Shown here: positions 51,306-59,466 of the stretch, piece after piece
Layout: each line of letters starts with the position of its first letter
How positions within the stretch are numbered: the first letter of the stretch is position 1
Origin: Halobacteriovoraceae bacterium
GTDB lineage: Bacteria; Bdellovibrionota; Bacteriovoracia; Bacteriovoracales; Bacteriovoracaceae
Direction of reading: 5' to 3'
Assembly (NCBI GenBank): GCA_002711995.1
Contig: PASN01000001.1
Coordinates: 145,018 to 209,017, forward strand
Length of the DNA: 64,000 nt
Notes under the pieces: model-generated
Databases searched by the model: none
What the model was told of the DNA's origin: nothing
What the model saw: the letters and a program-made list of their open reading frames with translations, nothing else
Position numbers and translations under genes: made by a program

Positions 51306-53807
51306 TTAAACCAGCAAGGGAAAACCTGAAATAACCATGACCGTGACAATTATTGTCAAGGCCATAAAGTGCCAGTAGAGAGTGACGTTAGTAATGTCAG
51401 CATTGTAGTGGGAGCTCATTTTCCCTCCAATCCTTCTGGCCGCGCAATAAAGCTGCATGATCACCCCGACACCCAGATGCAGGGCGCTCCAGATGGTTAA
51501 AACCCAAACAATAGCGGGATAGACATGCTGCTTGGGGTCCAAACCGGTAACCCAGGGACCAGCGAGCAGAGACAAACTCGCCCCCGCCGCCATTAAGGCG
51601 GCCGTGCCAATTGAAAAATAGAACAATCTAGCATTGTCTAGTCTGTTCCACCTTCTGGAAAGGCAAGTCAAGGCCCAGGCTCCAACACCTAGACCTGCCG
51701 CCAAAGTCGGGAAAAAAATACCAGGTCCTGGGTTCGGTTCAGGAGGGAAGTCCTCATGAACAGTCCAATAGAAAAAATAGCCAAAAACCAAAGAAATAAA
51801 GGCGGTAAGGTCAGCGAGCATAGTGATGAACATAGCCCACCAGCCAACGGCCTTTGGTCCCGATGCATAAAGGGGAAGGCTTTTGCCCATCCCCACATCC
51901 TTTCTCTCTTTTTCAGGAATCCAAGCAGTGCCTGTCCAAAGCCAATACAGGATAAAACCAAGTGCCAAAATTCCGCTTGCGGTGGCTAGCCAATACCACT
52001 TGTAAGTGGAAAAAATAAAAAACCCGCCGGTGAAGATCGCGGCAAAAATTGTGACAAAAGTCGGACCTGGCACTCTTAAACAGTGTATTGGTCTTGCATC
52101 TACAGTCGTCGTCACAAGGGTTTCTCGCATTTCTTCTTGAGCGTCAGGCAAATAAAAGTTCCCTTCGTCGACATTACTAGTGAAGTTTGATTGCTGCCAT
52201 AGAGGATAGCGGCTTTCAACTACCGGGATTGAGCGAACTCCCCACTGCCCAGGGGGCATATTCACCAACCATTCAAGGGTTCCCGCTTTCCAAGGGTCGC
52301 GCTTCGAGCTCCTCTTATTAGGTCTAAGAACGTCTATCACTATTATAAGAATTCCCGTCGCCAAAATTACGGCTCCAATGGTGGAAACGATGTTATACCC
52401 TCCTACTCCCAAACTCTCTGAATAAGTGAAAACCCTTCGCGGCATTCCAAGCAGGCCGCTAAAATGCATGGGAAAAAAAGTTACGTTAAGTCCAATCAGA
52501 ATAAGCCAAAAAGCTTTACGCCCAAGTTTTTCAGACAACTGTTTGCCTCGCACTAGTGGGAAAAAGTAGTAAATCCCGCCAAGAATCGGAAACACGCTTC
52601 CCCCGATTAGAACATAGTGCAAATGGGCGACGATGAAGAAGCTGTCATGGGCCTGAAAGTCGAAGGGAGCGATCGCCAACATGGCCCCTGTGAGGCCACC
52701 AATGACAAAACTTGCCATCCCTCCACAAGCAAAAAGCATGGGGACGGTTTTAACAAATTTTCCGGCCAACAGGGTCGCCAAGAAACAGAAAAGTTGAATT
52801 CCTGTGGGAATCGCCACCATCTGAGATGCGGCTGAAAAGATGCCCAGAGAAATTCCTGGGAGGCCAGTTGTGAACATGTGGTGCACCCAAAGGCCGAAAC
52901 TAATAAAGCCAGTCCCAATGGCCGAAAGCACTACCCAGCTATATCCAACCAAAGGTCTGCGGGCAAATGTGGGAAGAATGGTCGCCACCAAAGCGACTGA
53001 AGGCAAAAATATAATGTACACTTCCGGGTGGGCAAAAATCCAAAACAAGTGCTGCCACAGCAATGGGTCCCCTCCTCTAGCGGGATCAAAAAACGGCCAG
53101 TCAAAGGCGCGATTCATTTCCAGCAATATGTCTCCTGCTATCAAAGGAGGAAAAGCGAAAAGGATCATGATGGCCACGACCAGGATATACCAAGCGTAAA
53201 TCGGCATAAGGTGGATCCTCATGCCTGGAGGACGACATTTGAGAATTCCCACGATTAGTTCAATAGACGCCGCTATTGAAGCAATTTCGATAAAAGTTAG
53301 ACCCAAAAGCCAAATATCAGCCCCCACTCCTGGTTGATACTTAGTGGTTAAAGGAGGATACATAAACCACCCTCCCTCCGGAGCCACTCCAAAAAACAAG
53401 GAGGCGCAAACAAAAATCCCTCCGATTAAAAAACACCAAAACCCGTAAGCAGAAAGACGCGGAAAAGGCAAATCTCGCGCGCCTAACAACTGAGGCAAAA
53501 TTAAAATAGAAATAGCCTCAAAAATCGGGATGGCAAATAAAAACATCATCACCGTGCCATGCATGGTGAAGATTTGATTGTATATCTTCGCTGAAAGAAA
53601 AGAATTTTCTGGAATGGCAAGTTGGAATCTCATCAGAAGGGCCAGCGTGCCAGCGAAAAGAAAAAAGCAAAAAGAAGCTCCCGCGTACCACAAGCCGACT
53701 TCAGAGTTATTGACCTCCGACCAATAACGCCACCCCTCGGGAACCTTCCACGCCTTTTTCAAATTCTTTTCTTGGGTCTCTTTAAGTCTTTTGGAAGCGT
53801 CTGTCAC
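51306..53807 (-). CDS. ctaD: cytochrome c oxidase fused subunits I and III (caa3-type)
   Basis: Residues to about 560 form subunit I: MHGTVMMF (heme His), WIFAHPEVYIIFLP (CuB His with the Tyr of the HPEVY crosslink), LWVHHMFTTG (two CuB His) and AHLHYVLIG (heme ligands). From about 640, TAFISLVFGYFFYWTV, WALTCLSRR and ALHLGVGVIMQLY form a short subunit III. Fusions of this kind are known in caa3 oxidases. It reduces O2 to water and pumps protons. It overlaps subunit II by four bases. Confidence 0.93.
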   Translation of the reverse strand: MTDASKRLKETQEKNLKKAWKVPEGWRYWSEVNNSEVGLWYAGASFCFFLFAGTLALLMRFQLAIPENSFLSAKIYNQIFTMHGTVMMFLFAIPIFEAISILILPQLLGARDLPFPRLSAYGFWCFLIGGIFVCASLFFGVAPEGGWFMYPPLTTKYQPGVGADIWLLGLTFIEIASIAASIELIVGILKCRPPGMRIHLMPIYAWYILVVAIMILFAFPPLIAGDILLEMNRAFDWPFFDPARGGDPLLWQHLFWIFAHPEVYIIFLPSVALVATILPTFARRPLVGYSWVVLSAIGTGFISFGLWVHHMFTTGLPGISLGIFSAASQMVAIPTGIQLFCFLATLLAGKFVKTVPMLFACGGMASFVIGGLTGAMLAIAPFDFQAHDSFFIVAHLHYVLIGGSVFPILGGIYYFFPLVRGKQLSEKLGRKAFWLILIGLNVTFFPMHFSGLLGMPRRVFTYSESLGVGGYNIVSTIGAVILATGILIIVIDVLRPNKRSSKRDPWKAGTLEWLVNMPPGQWGVRSIPVVESRYPLWQQSNFTSNVDEGNFYLPDAQEEMRETLVTTTVDARPIHCLRVPGPTFVTIFAAIFTGGFFIFSTYKWYWLATASGILALGFILYWLWTGTAWIPEKERKDVGMGKSLPLYASGPKAVGWWAMFITMLADLTAFISLVFGYFFYWTVHEDFPPEPNPGPGIFFPTLAAGLGVGAWALTCLSRRWNRLDNARLFYFSIGTAALMAAGASLSLLAGPWVTGLDPKQHVYPAIVWVLTIWSALHLGVGVIMQLYCAARRIGGKMSSHYNADITNVTLYWHFMALTIIVTVMVISGFPLLV

Positions 53808-54787
53808 TTTAGTCCCTCCAGCCAGACTGATATCGCTTTTATATCCTCATTCGAAATCATGTTAAAGGAGGGCATTTTCACTCCTGGCTTTATTTCCTCC
53901 ACTCTTGATATCCATTGATGGTAGGAAGGGATGGAATTGATCATCACTCCTGCCCCCAACCTTAGCCTGGAACCGACGTGAGTTAAATCGGGGCCTATCA
54001 CTCCTCTAGATTCAACGCCTCTAACAGTATGGCATGCTACGCAGCCATTTTGCTTGAATGAAACCTTTCCTTTTACGGCCATCGCTGTCTTTGCCTCCAG
54101 CGCAGGCCTCTTCTGCCAATCCAGCCATTCCTGGAAAGCCTCCTTTTTCATTACAACAACGTCTAACTGCATTAAAGCGTGTGAAGCTCCACAGTATTCG
54201 GCGCAAGCCCCCTTAAACAGTCCTACTTTTTCAGGAGTGAATGAAAGCTTAGTGACATTGCCTGGTATCATGTCCATTTTTCCCGCCAAAGAAGGAACCC
54301 AAAAAGAATGAATCACATCTTCACTTGTAAGTTTTATCTCGACCGGCTCTCCAACTGGAAGCCGTATTTCATTTGCCAATTCGACAAAGTTTCCATTTTC
54401 CAAAGGGTAACGAACACGCCACCACCACTGAGCTCCACTGACTTCAAGACGCAAGCTTCCGGAGGGGGCGGGTTCTAGTAATTTTGGTAGTGGAGTGAGA
54501 CTAAAATAAAGTAAGAAGCTTAAAATTACGGTGGGGAAGACCACTCCTCCCCCGATAACAAACAAGGACTTTCTCCGACTTTCGTCCGCCTCTGATTTAT
54601 GTTTAATTGCATAGAAGCCTAGAGAAATAAAAATTATCCAAATTAAGGCGGCTCCTATCAGCATCCACCAAAACATGTCGGAAATAATCTTGGCCGAACT
54701 CCCTGTGGCGTTTAGAGCGGATTGATTGCCTTCACATCCATACGCGGAAAAAATGAACAAAAGTGAAAGATTTCGAAACTTCTCCAT
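53804..54787 (-). CDS. ctaC: cytochrome c oxidase subunit II with C-terminal cytochrome c (caa3)
   Basis: Lipoprotein-like N-terminus (FIFSAYGCEG), two transmembrane helices, then the CuA domain: VIHSFWVPSLAGKMD and CAEYCGASHALM ligands. The final 90 residues hold CVACHTVRG and a VKMPSFNM Met ligand, a fused cytochrome c typical of caa3. ATG 54787 is preferred (GGAG upstream) to ATG 54808. It starts the operon with subunit I-III, a small subunit, ctaG and triheme cytochrome. Heme A synthesis genes are not here. Confidence 0.9.
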   Translation of the reverse strand: MEKFRNLSLLFIFSAYGCEGNQSALNATGSSAKIISDMFWWMLIGAALIWIIFISLGFYAIKHKSEADESRRKSLFVIGGGVVFPTVILSFLLYFSLTPLPKLLEPAPSGSLRLEVSGAQWWWRVRYPLENGNFVELANEIRLPVGEPVEIKLTSEDVIHSFWVPSLAGKMDMIPGNVTKLSFTPEKVGLFKGACAEYCGASHALMQLDVVVMKKEAFQEWLDWQKRPALEAKTAMAVKGKVSFKQNGCVACHTVRGVESRGVIGPDLTHVGSRLRLGAGVMINSIPSYHQWISRVEEIKPGVKMPSFNMISNEDIKAISVWLEGLK

Positions 54788-54869
54788 CGCCAACAACTCC
54801 GAGTCCATTCATCTAGCACGGAACGGCATCGCCGGTCGAAGATCGTCTAACGCTTTTCTAAGGCAATCT

Positions 54870-55745
54870 TTAGCTCATGCTGCAGGTTTTGGAATCGAAC
54901 TCGGTCTCAACGGTGGAGTGTTTAAATTTGTAGCCAGAAAGCAATTTTTTGACTTCTTTTTTTACTTCAAGAAATTCATTAAAATTGTGGATATTTGAAA
55001 GCACCAAATGTGTTGTTAAAACATGATGCTCCCCATCTAGAGACCATATGTGGGTATGGTGAACCTCCTCAATATTTTGAATTCCAATAAGCTTCTGCTC
55101 CATCCCTTCTATTGAAAAATCCTCGGGGACTCCTTGAAGGAAAATAGAAAGGGTCTCTTTTAGCCTCTTTACAACGTTCCACAAAATATAGGCGGTGATA
55201 AAAAGGGCCAACGCCGGGTCTAAATAGTGTATATCCTTAAATTTCAAGATGATCGCTACAATTAAAATGGCCGTCCAACCTAAAACGTCCTCTAATAAAT
55301 GCCAGCTGACAACTCTCTCATTCAATGACTTTCCTTTGCTTACCTTCCAAGAAGCATAACCATTAACGGCAACACCGAGGATAGCAAACAGAATCATTCC
55401 TCCTGCGTCTGAATGTTCAGGCTCAAGAATCCGCCCAATCGCCTCCGAAATGACGTAAATTGAACCTCCAATCAATACAAGACTGTTAACCAAGGCTCCT
55501 AAAAGAGAGAAACGAGTGTAGCCGAACGAGAAAGTTTCACTGGCTTCTTTTTTTGATTTTTTGCCCAAATACCAGGCGACGCCCAAAGAAAAACTGTCTC
55601 CTAGGTCATGAAGAGCGTCGGAAATTATCGCGACGCTATTAACGAAGTAGCCGCCAATGAACTCCAAAATGGTAAAGCCTACGTTTAAGAAAAAGGCAAT
55701 CTTAATGTTTTTTTCCGCCGTATCGTGGGAATGATTGTGCCCCAT
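54870..55745 (-). CDS. CzcD-like CDF cation efflux protein
   Basis: Six helices with SVAIISDALHDLGDSFSLG (HxxxD site) and SWHLLEDVLGWTAILI (second HxxxD), plus a cytoplasmic C-terminal domain ending in VEEVHHTHIWSLDGEH-like sequence. N-terminal GHNHSHD may bind metal. CzcD/ZitB-type proteins export Zn, Cd or Co from the cytoplasm. ATG 55745 has TAGGAGG upstream. It is last of the cargo genes before the recombinase module. Confidence 0.92.
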   Translation of the reverse strand: MGHNHSHDTAEKNIKIAFFLNVGFTILEFIGGYFVNSVAIISDALHDLGDSFSLGVAWYLGKKSKKEASETFSFGYTRFSLLGALVNSLVLIGGSIYVISEAIGRILEPEHSDAGGMILFAILGVAVNGYASWKVSKGKSLNERVVSWHLLEDVLGWTAILIVAIILKFKDIHYLDPALALFITAYILWNVVKRLKETLSIFLQGVPEDFSIEGMEQKLIGIQNIEEVHHTHIWSLDGEHHVLTTHLVLSNIHNFNEFLEVKKEVKKLLSGYKFKHSTVETEFDSKTCSMS

Positions 55746-55830
55746 TTAAATCCTCCTATACTAGCTAATTTAGCAAAAATTTTCTTTAGTAGATAACTTA
55801 ACCAGCTTAAGAAAAGTTAGTTTCTTAACC

Positions 55831-56001
55831 CTAGCTTTTTGAAAGCAACGCAACAGGTATTAGATAAGCCACAAAACCAAAAATGAAAAAGGCTTGCTGC
55901 CAAACACTTTCTCCTCCCTTGCTGTGGCCCTTCTTTATCATATCTTCCACTGCGGCTCGCAAATATAATCCAACAGTAAAGGCTAAAAATGAATATTTTA
56001 C
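55831..56001 (-). pseudogene. 3' fragment of a membrane protein gene, truncated at the recombinase module
   Basis: The minus frame reads YSFLAFTVGLYLRAAVED, then HSKGGESVWQQAFFIFG and ends VAYLIPVALLSKS with TAG at 55831-55833. This is a clear membrane protein tail of about 55 residues with two helices. Its upstream part is missing: the excisionase-like gene begins inside it. It suggests the recombinase module was joined here by a deletion or insertion. Family not recognised. Confidence 0.5.
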
Positions 56002-56222
56002 TGTTTGGGAGGCTCTTTGACAATGGAATAAATAAACAAAACAAAGACGAGAATGATAAGTGGCTCAATACTGATGAGGCGGCCTATTATTTAAATATCT
56101 CTTCTAATGCTTTAAGGATTTTAGTTCATAGAGCAAAGGTTCGAGCATATAAATTAGGCAGTCGATTACGATTTAAAAAATCAGATTTATGTTCAGTCCT
56201 TCAACTAAAGGAGGATTGTTAA
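55989..56222 (+). CDS. excisionase-like helix-turn-helix protein
   Basis: A 77-residue protein with WLNTDEAAYYLNISSNALRILVHRAKVRAYKLGSRLRF in parts, the HTH_17 (excisionase/MerR-like) fold, ending RFKKSDL. Such proteins direct recombinases. It overlaps the integrase start (TAATG), so both are coupled. AAAGG lies upstream of the ATG. Confidence 0.8.
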   Translation: MNILLFGRLFDNGINKQNKDENDKWLNTDEAAYYLNISSNALRILVHRAKVRAYKLGSRLRFKKSDLCSVLQLKEDC

Positions 56223-57319
56223 TGCCAATATATCAAGAAAAGAAAAACGGAAAAAGCACCTACACAGTGGTTGCGACCGCGAAGATCAGCGGAAAACAAG
56301 TCAATAGAAAAAGACGTAGTATCTCCTCTTTGGCCAAGGCCAAGCGAGTTGAAATTGATCTCCGTCTGGAACTTAGACAGCTTAAAGAAAGCCCAAATCG
56401 ACACACTTTAAAAGATTGGAGCAATATCTGTATCGAGAGGATGAGACTTCAATTTAAGAAAAGCACGATCATGGGCTATCAAGGCAATTTTAATAAGTGG
56501 GTTATCCCATGCCTTGGTGATTTCTTTTTAGATCAAATTACGGGAGCTATGGTTCATGAGCTTATTTTTGAAAAAATTCAAAATATAATCCTAGATGGTA
56601 GACGAAGTATTTTGAAACAAATCAAAAGGATTTTAACCATGGCTGTTGATGAAGGTCTTATTTCTCGAAATCCGGCAAAGGGAATTACTGTCACGGTTCC
56701 AGAGGCTAAACAAGCTATTTTAAACCGAGCAGAAATTGACGCTCTTCTCTTTGAAGCAAAAAAGCATGAGCACCCTTTTTATAACCACTGGGCCTTGGCT
56801 CTTTTAACCGGGATGAGAAATGGTGAACTTCACGCTTTAAGTTGGACTGATGTTGATTTTGAAAACAAGGTCATTTCTGTTACTAAAAGTTGGAGCATCA
56901 AGGATGGCCTCGGGCCTACAAAAAGCACTAAAAACCGCTACATTCCCATCTCCAATGAACTTGAAATGTTTCTGACTAACCTAAAATCTAAAAAATTAAA
57001 TGACGATGGAAAGGTGTTGGAACAACTCGATCATTGGATTAGCGGGGAACAAGCAAAAATTCTTAGAGAATTCTGTGGAGAAATTGGAATCACCTCAATC
57101 AAATTCCATGATCTTCGGGCGACTTTTATAACACAAATGTTAATTAGAGGTGTCTCTTTAGCAAAAGTGATGAAGATTATGGGACACTCCACGATTAAAA
57201 CTACAATGCGTTATTTAAGGCTCGTTGCTCAGGACACACAAGGAGCAACAGAATCTTTAGGAATCGCACTACCGAGAGATTTCGAGCAAGAAAACGTTGT
57301 AAATCTCTTCCAACACTAG
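56222..57319 (+). CDS. tyrosine recombinase / phage-type integrase
   Basis: An N-terminal arm-binding and SAM-like region (residues 1-160) precedes the catalytic core: TGMRNGELHAL (first Arg), FHDLRATFI (HxxR), IMGHSTIKTTMRYLRL (His and Tyr nucleophile). 365 residues, typical for island integrases. ATG 56222 is supported by AAGGAGG. It probably integrates the island into tRNA-Gly; an 11-bp repeat of the tRNA tail follows at 57392. Confidence 0.9.
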   Translation: MPIYQEKKNGKSTYTVVATAKISGKQVNRKRRSISSLAKAKRVEIDLRLELRQLKESPNRHTLKDWSNICIERMRLQFKKSTIMGYQGNFNKWVIPCLGDFFLDQITGAMVHELIFEKIQNIILDGRRSILKQIKRILTMAVDEGLISRNPAKGITVTVPEAKQAILNRAEIDALLFEAKKHEHPFYNHWALALLTGMRNGELHALSWTDVDFENKVISVTKSWSIKDGLGPTKSTKNRYIPISNELEMFLTNLKSKKLNDDGKVLEQLDHWISGEQAKILREFCGEIGITSIKFHDLRATFITQMLIRGVSLAKVMKIMGHSTIKTTMRYLRLVAQDTQGATESLGIALPRDFEQENVVNLFQH

Positions 57320-57369
57320 GCAAGGTCTTGCCAAAACTTACCACTCAATATAAAATCAAATAATAACTG

Positions 57370-57406
57370 CGGGTTACAAATTTTTTGTTACCCGCTCCAT
57401 TTTTTA
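57370..57406 (+). terminator. hairpin after the integrase gene, overlapping the putative attR
   Basis: GCGGGT (57370-57375) pairs with ACCCGC (57390-57395), with two more inner pairs, and is followed by TCCATTTTTT, so it may terminate the integrase transcript. The repeat copy CCGCTCCATTT (57392-57402) lies in its right arm. Confidence 0.5.
57392..57402 (+). repeat. putative attR, copy of the tRNA-Gly 3' tail
   Basis: CCGCTCCATTT is identical to 22895-22905. It is the only direct repeat of the tRNA end noticed beyond the integrase. Eleven bases is short for such a site. Confidence 0.5.
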
Positions 57407-57718
57407 TCCAAAAAAATTTTATGACCTTCAAGAAGCCATAACGCCTCTTAGATTCTAAGTTCCCACTGAAAACCTCTACTTATGCTTCTCGATATCTATA
57501 TAGTGCAATTATTTCTCTGGTAAGTTTTTTGGCAGCTTACCTCTAATCATTCCTTTTAAGTTCTTAACAAACAAAACTTCATCATATCGTGTAGAAGTCA
57601 ACATTTCACTACTTAGAATAAAGCGATGTGAAAGTTTGAAATTTACGTTTTTACACTTTTGCGTGCATGAGGAAAGGTAGTTTAGTCCGACTGTTAAACT
57701 ATATTTTGGAGATATGTT
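57403..57718. other. intergenic stretch right of the putative island end
   Basis: AT-rich and without a convincing gene. A 94-codon minus-strand frame (57509-57793) crosses it but overlaps the next small frame, and neither shows a known family. No tRNA or repeat was recognised. Confidence 0.4.
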
Positions 57719-57943
57719 ATGAAAAAACTTTTCAAAAACCCAAATTTGCGTGGTACACAAATCCCCCCTTCGTACATCTTTAAAAATAAACAAAAGCTCA
57801 ATTTAAAACGTTTTTCTGCCAATAATATAATTAAACCAACCTATAATTCAAAAGCATCTAAATCGCATAGCCTTGTTACTAAATTTTTTGAATCAGTAAT
57901 TTCCTACCTTCTACTCCTGCGAACCTATCTAAAGCCAATATAA
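57719..57943 (+). CDS. small basic hypothetical protein, 74 aa
   Basis: ATG 57719 is preceded by TTTGGAG at eight bases. The product is basic (MKKLFKNPNLRG start) with a hydrophobic end (FFESVISYLLLLRTYL). No family. A larger frame lies antisense, so only one of the two can be real. Confidence 0.25.
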   Translation: MKKLFKNPNLRGTQIPPSYIFKNKQKLNLKRFSANNIIKPTYNSKASKSHSLVTKFFESVISYLLLLRTYLKPI

Positions 57944-58113
57944 CTAAGCAACCAAATTAATGATGATCTTTGGTGATCAGAAAGCTCTTAATAGTTAATT
58001 CTTTTAGGCATGTTGCTCGATCACCTCAGAAGTCAACCCTTTGGTAGCCCCCCTATAACATTTAACTGGAGCTCAAAAGCTTCTAAAAATACTTTTCTTG
58101 AAAGGAGAAAGAG

Positions 58114-59094
58114 ATGAAACTAATTAAAACTTTATGTTTTACGGTATCGGTATCCATGCTTATTGCCTGCAATCAACAAGTCGAAGACAGTGTAAAAACA
58201 GTGTACAAAAACCAACCCCACAATCCTCGGTCCAAGAATACATTTCTTGTAACGGAAAAATACGGTGCTTTAACGGTGAAGGAGGGAGTGTTTTCTGGAG
58301 AATCAAAGATAAGACCATGGTCTGCTTGGTGGTATCCAATAAACGAAACAACTCTTTTTCGCAATTCCGATTCCCAATCAACTTTGGAAAAACTTGATTA
58401 TTACTCCAAAATGCTGTTTGAACAATATACACAGGCTGCACGATTCGAGGAACAGAAGCTTTACAGACCAAACGAGGTTGGCTGGGCCGGTCTTTGTCAT
58501 GCTTGGGCAATTGCTTCTGTATTACATCCAGAACCAACAGTGGAAAAGTTATTGGGTGGAGTAAGATTGTCTACAGGAGACCAAAAGGCACTTTTGTTAA
58601 AATCTTATGAAAAGGCAACTGGAATTGCGAACATTATGTATGGGGAACGGTACACAGGTTCCAGGGGTGATGATTACGATGATATTTATCCAGACCAATT
58701 CCACAGATTGGTTCAACATCATGTGATTGAGAATAAAAAACCCTTTTTGATGGATTACGATCCAAGACACCCGGTATGGACAGTACCTGCATACAAAGTG
58801 AAATTTATTATAGAAAAAAACGATGAAACCTCAGCCTTAGTTTCCGCCTGGATCACCTTTGCCAGCCCACACGTAGACGTTCAATTCGTTGGTACCAAAA
58901 GGATTGTAAAAGGTTACAAATACCTCCTTAAAGGAAATTGGAGCAATGGAGTTCTTACGGTTAAATCAGGAGAATGGATTGAAGAAAGCAAAAACGATCA
59001 CCCAGACTATTTAATCTCTTTCCCAGATTCAATTGAAAGAGGTTCAAGAAATCCAGAGATTAAAACGGAAATAGTTGATTCAATTGTAAAATAG
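58114..59094 (+). CDS. lipoprotein resembling transglutaminase elicitors (Cys-His-Asp hydrolase fold)
   Basis: Lipobox LIAC at residues 17-20. The putative catalytic segment is GWAGLCHAWAIASVLHPEP near 125-143, and a later PFLMDYDPRHPVWTVPAY near 213-230 resembles the Asp/His region of the oomycete TGase-elicitor family (DxxxxxVWNxP). Members crosslink or deamidate glutamines. Predicted to be surface-exposed or periplasmic. ATG 58114 has GAAAGGAG upstream. A paralogue follows. Confidence 0.6.
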   Translation: MKLIKTLCFTVSVSMLIACNQQVEDSVKTVYKNQPHNPRSKNTFLVTEKYGALTVKEGVFSGESKIRPWSAWWYPINETTLFRNSDSQSTLEKLDYYSKMLFEQYTQAARFEEQKLYRPNEVGWAGLCHAWAIASVLHPEPTVEKLLGGVRLSTGDQKALLLKSYEKATGIANIMYGERYTGSRGDDYDDIYPDQFHRLVQHHVIENKKPFLMDYDPRHPVWTVPAYKVKFIIEKNDETSALVSAWITFASPHVDVQFVGTKRIVKGYKYLLKGNWSNGVLTVKSGEWIEESKNDHPDYLISFPDSIERGSRNPEIKTEIVDSIVK

Positions 59095-59103
59095 GATAAA
59101 CGT

Positions 59104-59343
59104 ATGAAAAAGGTAATTGGAATAACGATATCAGTAGCCACAACATTTACATTGTATGTTGCCATAACGGCGAGTGCGAAAAGTGTCGCCACGCCCCCTA
59201 CTCAAGTACCCTTCGAAAATAGTTTGAACTTCATGCACCATTCGCCGGGGTCCAATACTAATTTGCATAGAAGAGCTCGAATTGCAGATAAATCGGCCAT
59301 CGAAAAACCATCAGACGACTTTAAAATGTTAAAGAAAGCTTAA
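59104..59343 (+). CDS. signal-peptide part of an interrupted second TGase-elicitor-like gene
   Basis: MKKVIGITISVATTFTLYV begins a signal peptide; 79 residues later TAA at 59341-59343 stops the frame. The same frame is open onward for 117 bases into the next feature, so these are most likely two parts of one gene. It lies nine bases after the first paralogue. Confidence 0.6.
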   Translation: MKKVIGITISVATTFTLYVAITASAKSVATPPTQVPFENSLNFMHHSPGSNTNLHRRARIADKSAIEKPSDDFKMLKKA

Positions 59344-59466
59344 GGAAACCTAGGCCCTCTTTATACCAATATTTTCTACTTTGATAAGGTTAGCTTACTT
59401 CAGGGTAAGGCTAATGAAAAGTTTTGGTCTTATGCCAACTCCCCCACCTATAAAGGGGGATTGGCT

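Larger units (their letters stand above)
22895..57402. mobile_element. putative 34.5-kb tRNA-Gly genomic island carrying metal/metalloid resistance
   Basis: It is bounded by the 3' end of tRNA-Gly on the left and by a tyrosine recombinase plus an 11-bp direct repeat of the tRNA tail on the right. Genes just inside the left end are XRE-type and plasmid-like proteins; cargo is arsenic, divalent-metal and copper-oxidase genes, with remnants of broken genes at several internal joints. The repeat is short and lies partly in a hairpin, so the exact right boundary is tentative. No conjugation or replication genes were seen, so it may be mobilised by other elements. Confidence 0.6.

Noticed and set aside
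22903-57402. Insertion sequences or transposase genes within the island
   Set aside because: No transposase motif or flanking inverted repeats with target duplication were noticed; the joints look like gene remnants.
57509-57793. Minus-strand frame of 94 codons
   Set aside because: No family, no clear ribosome site, and it overlaps another small frame with a better start signal; left out as too weak.
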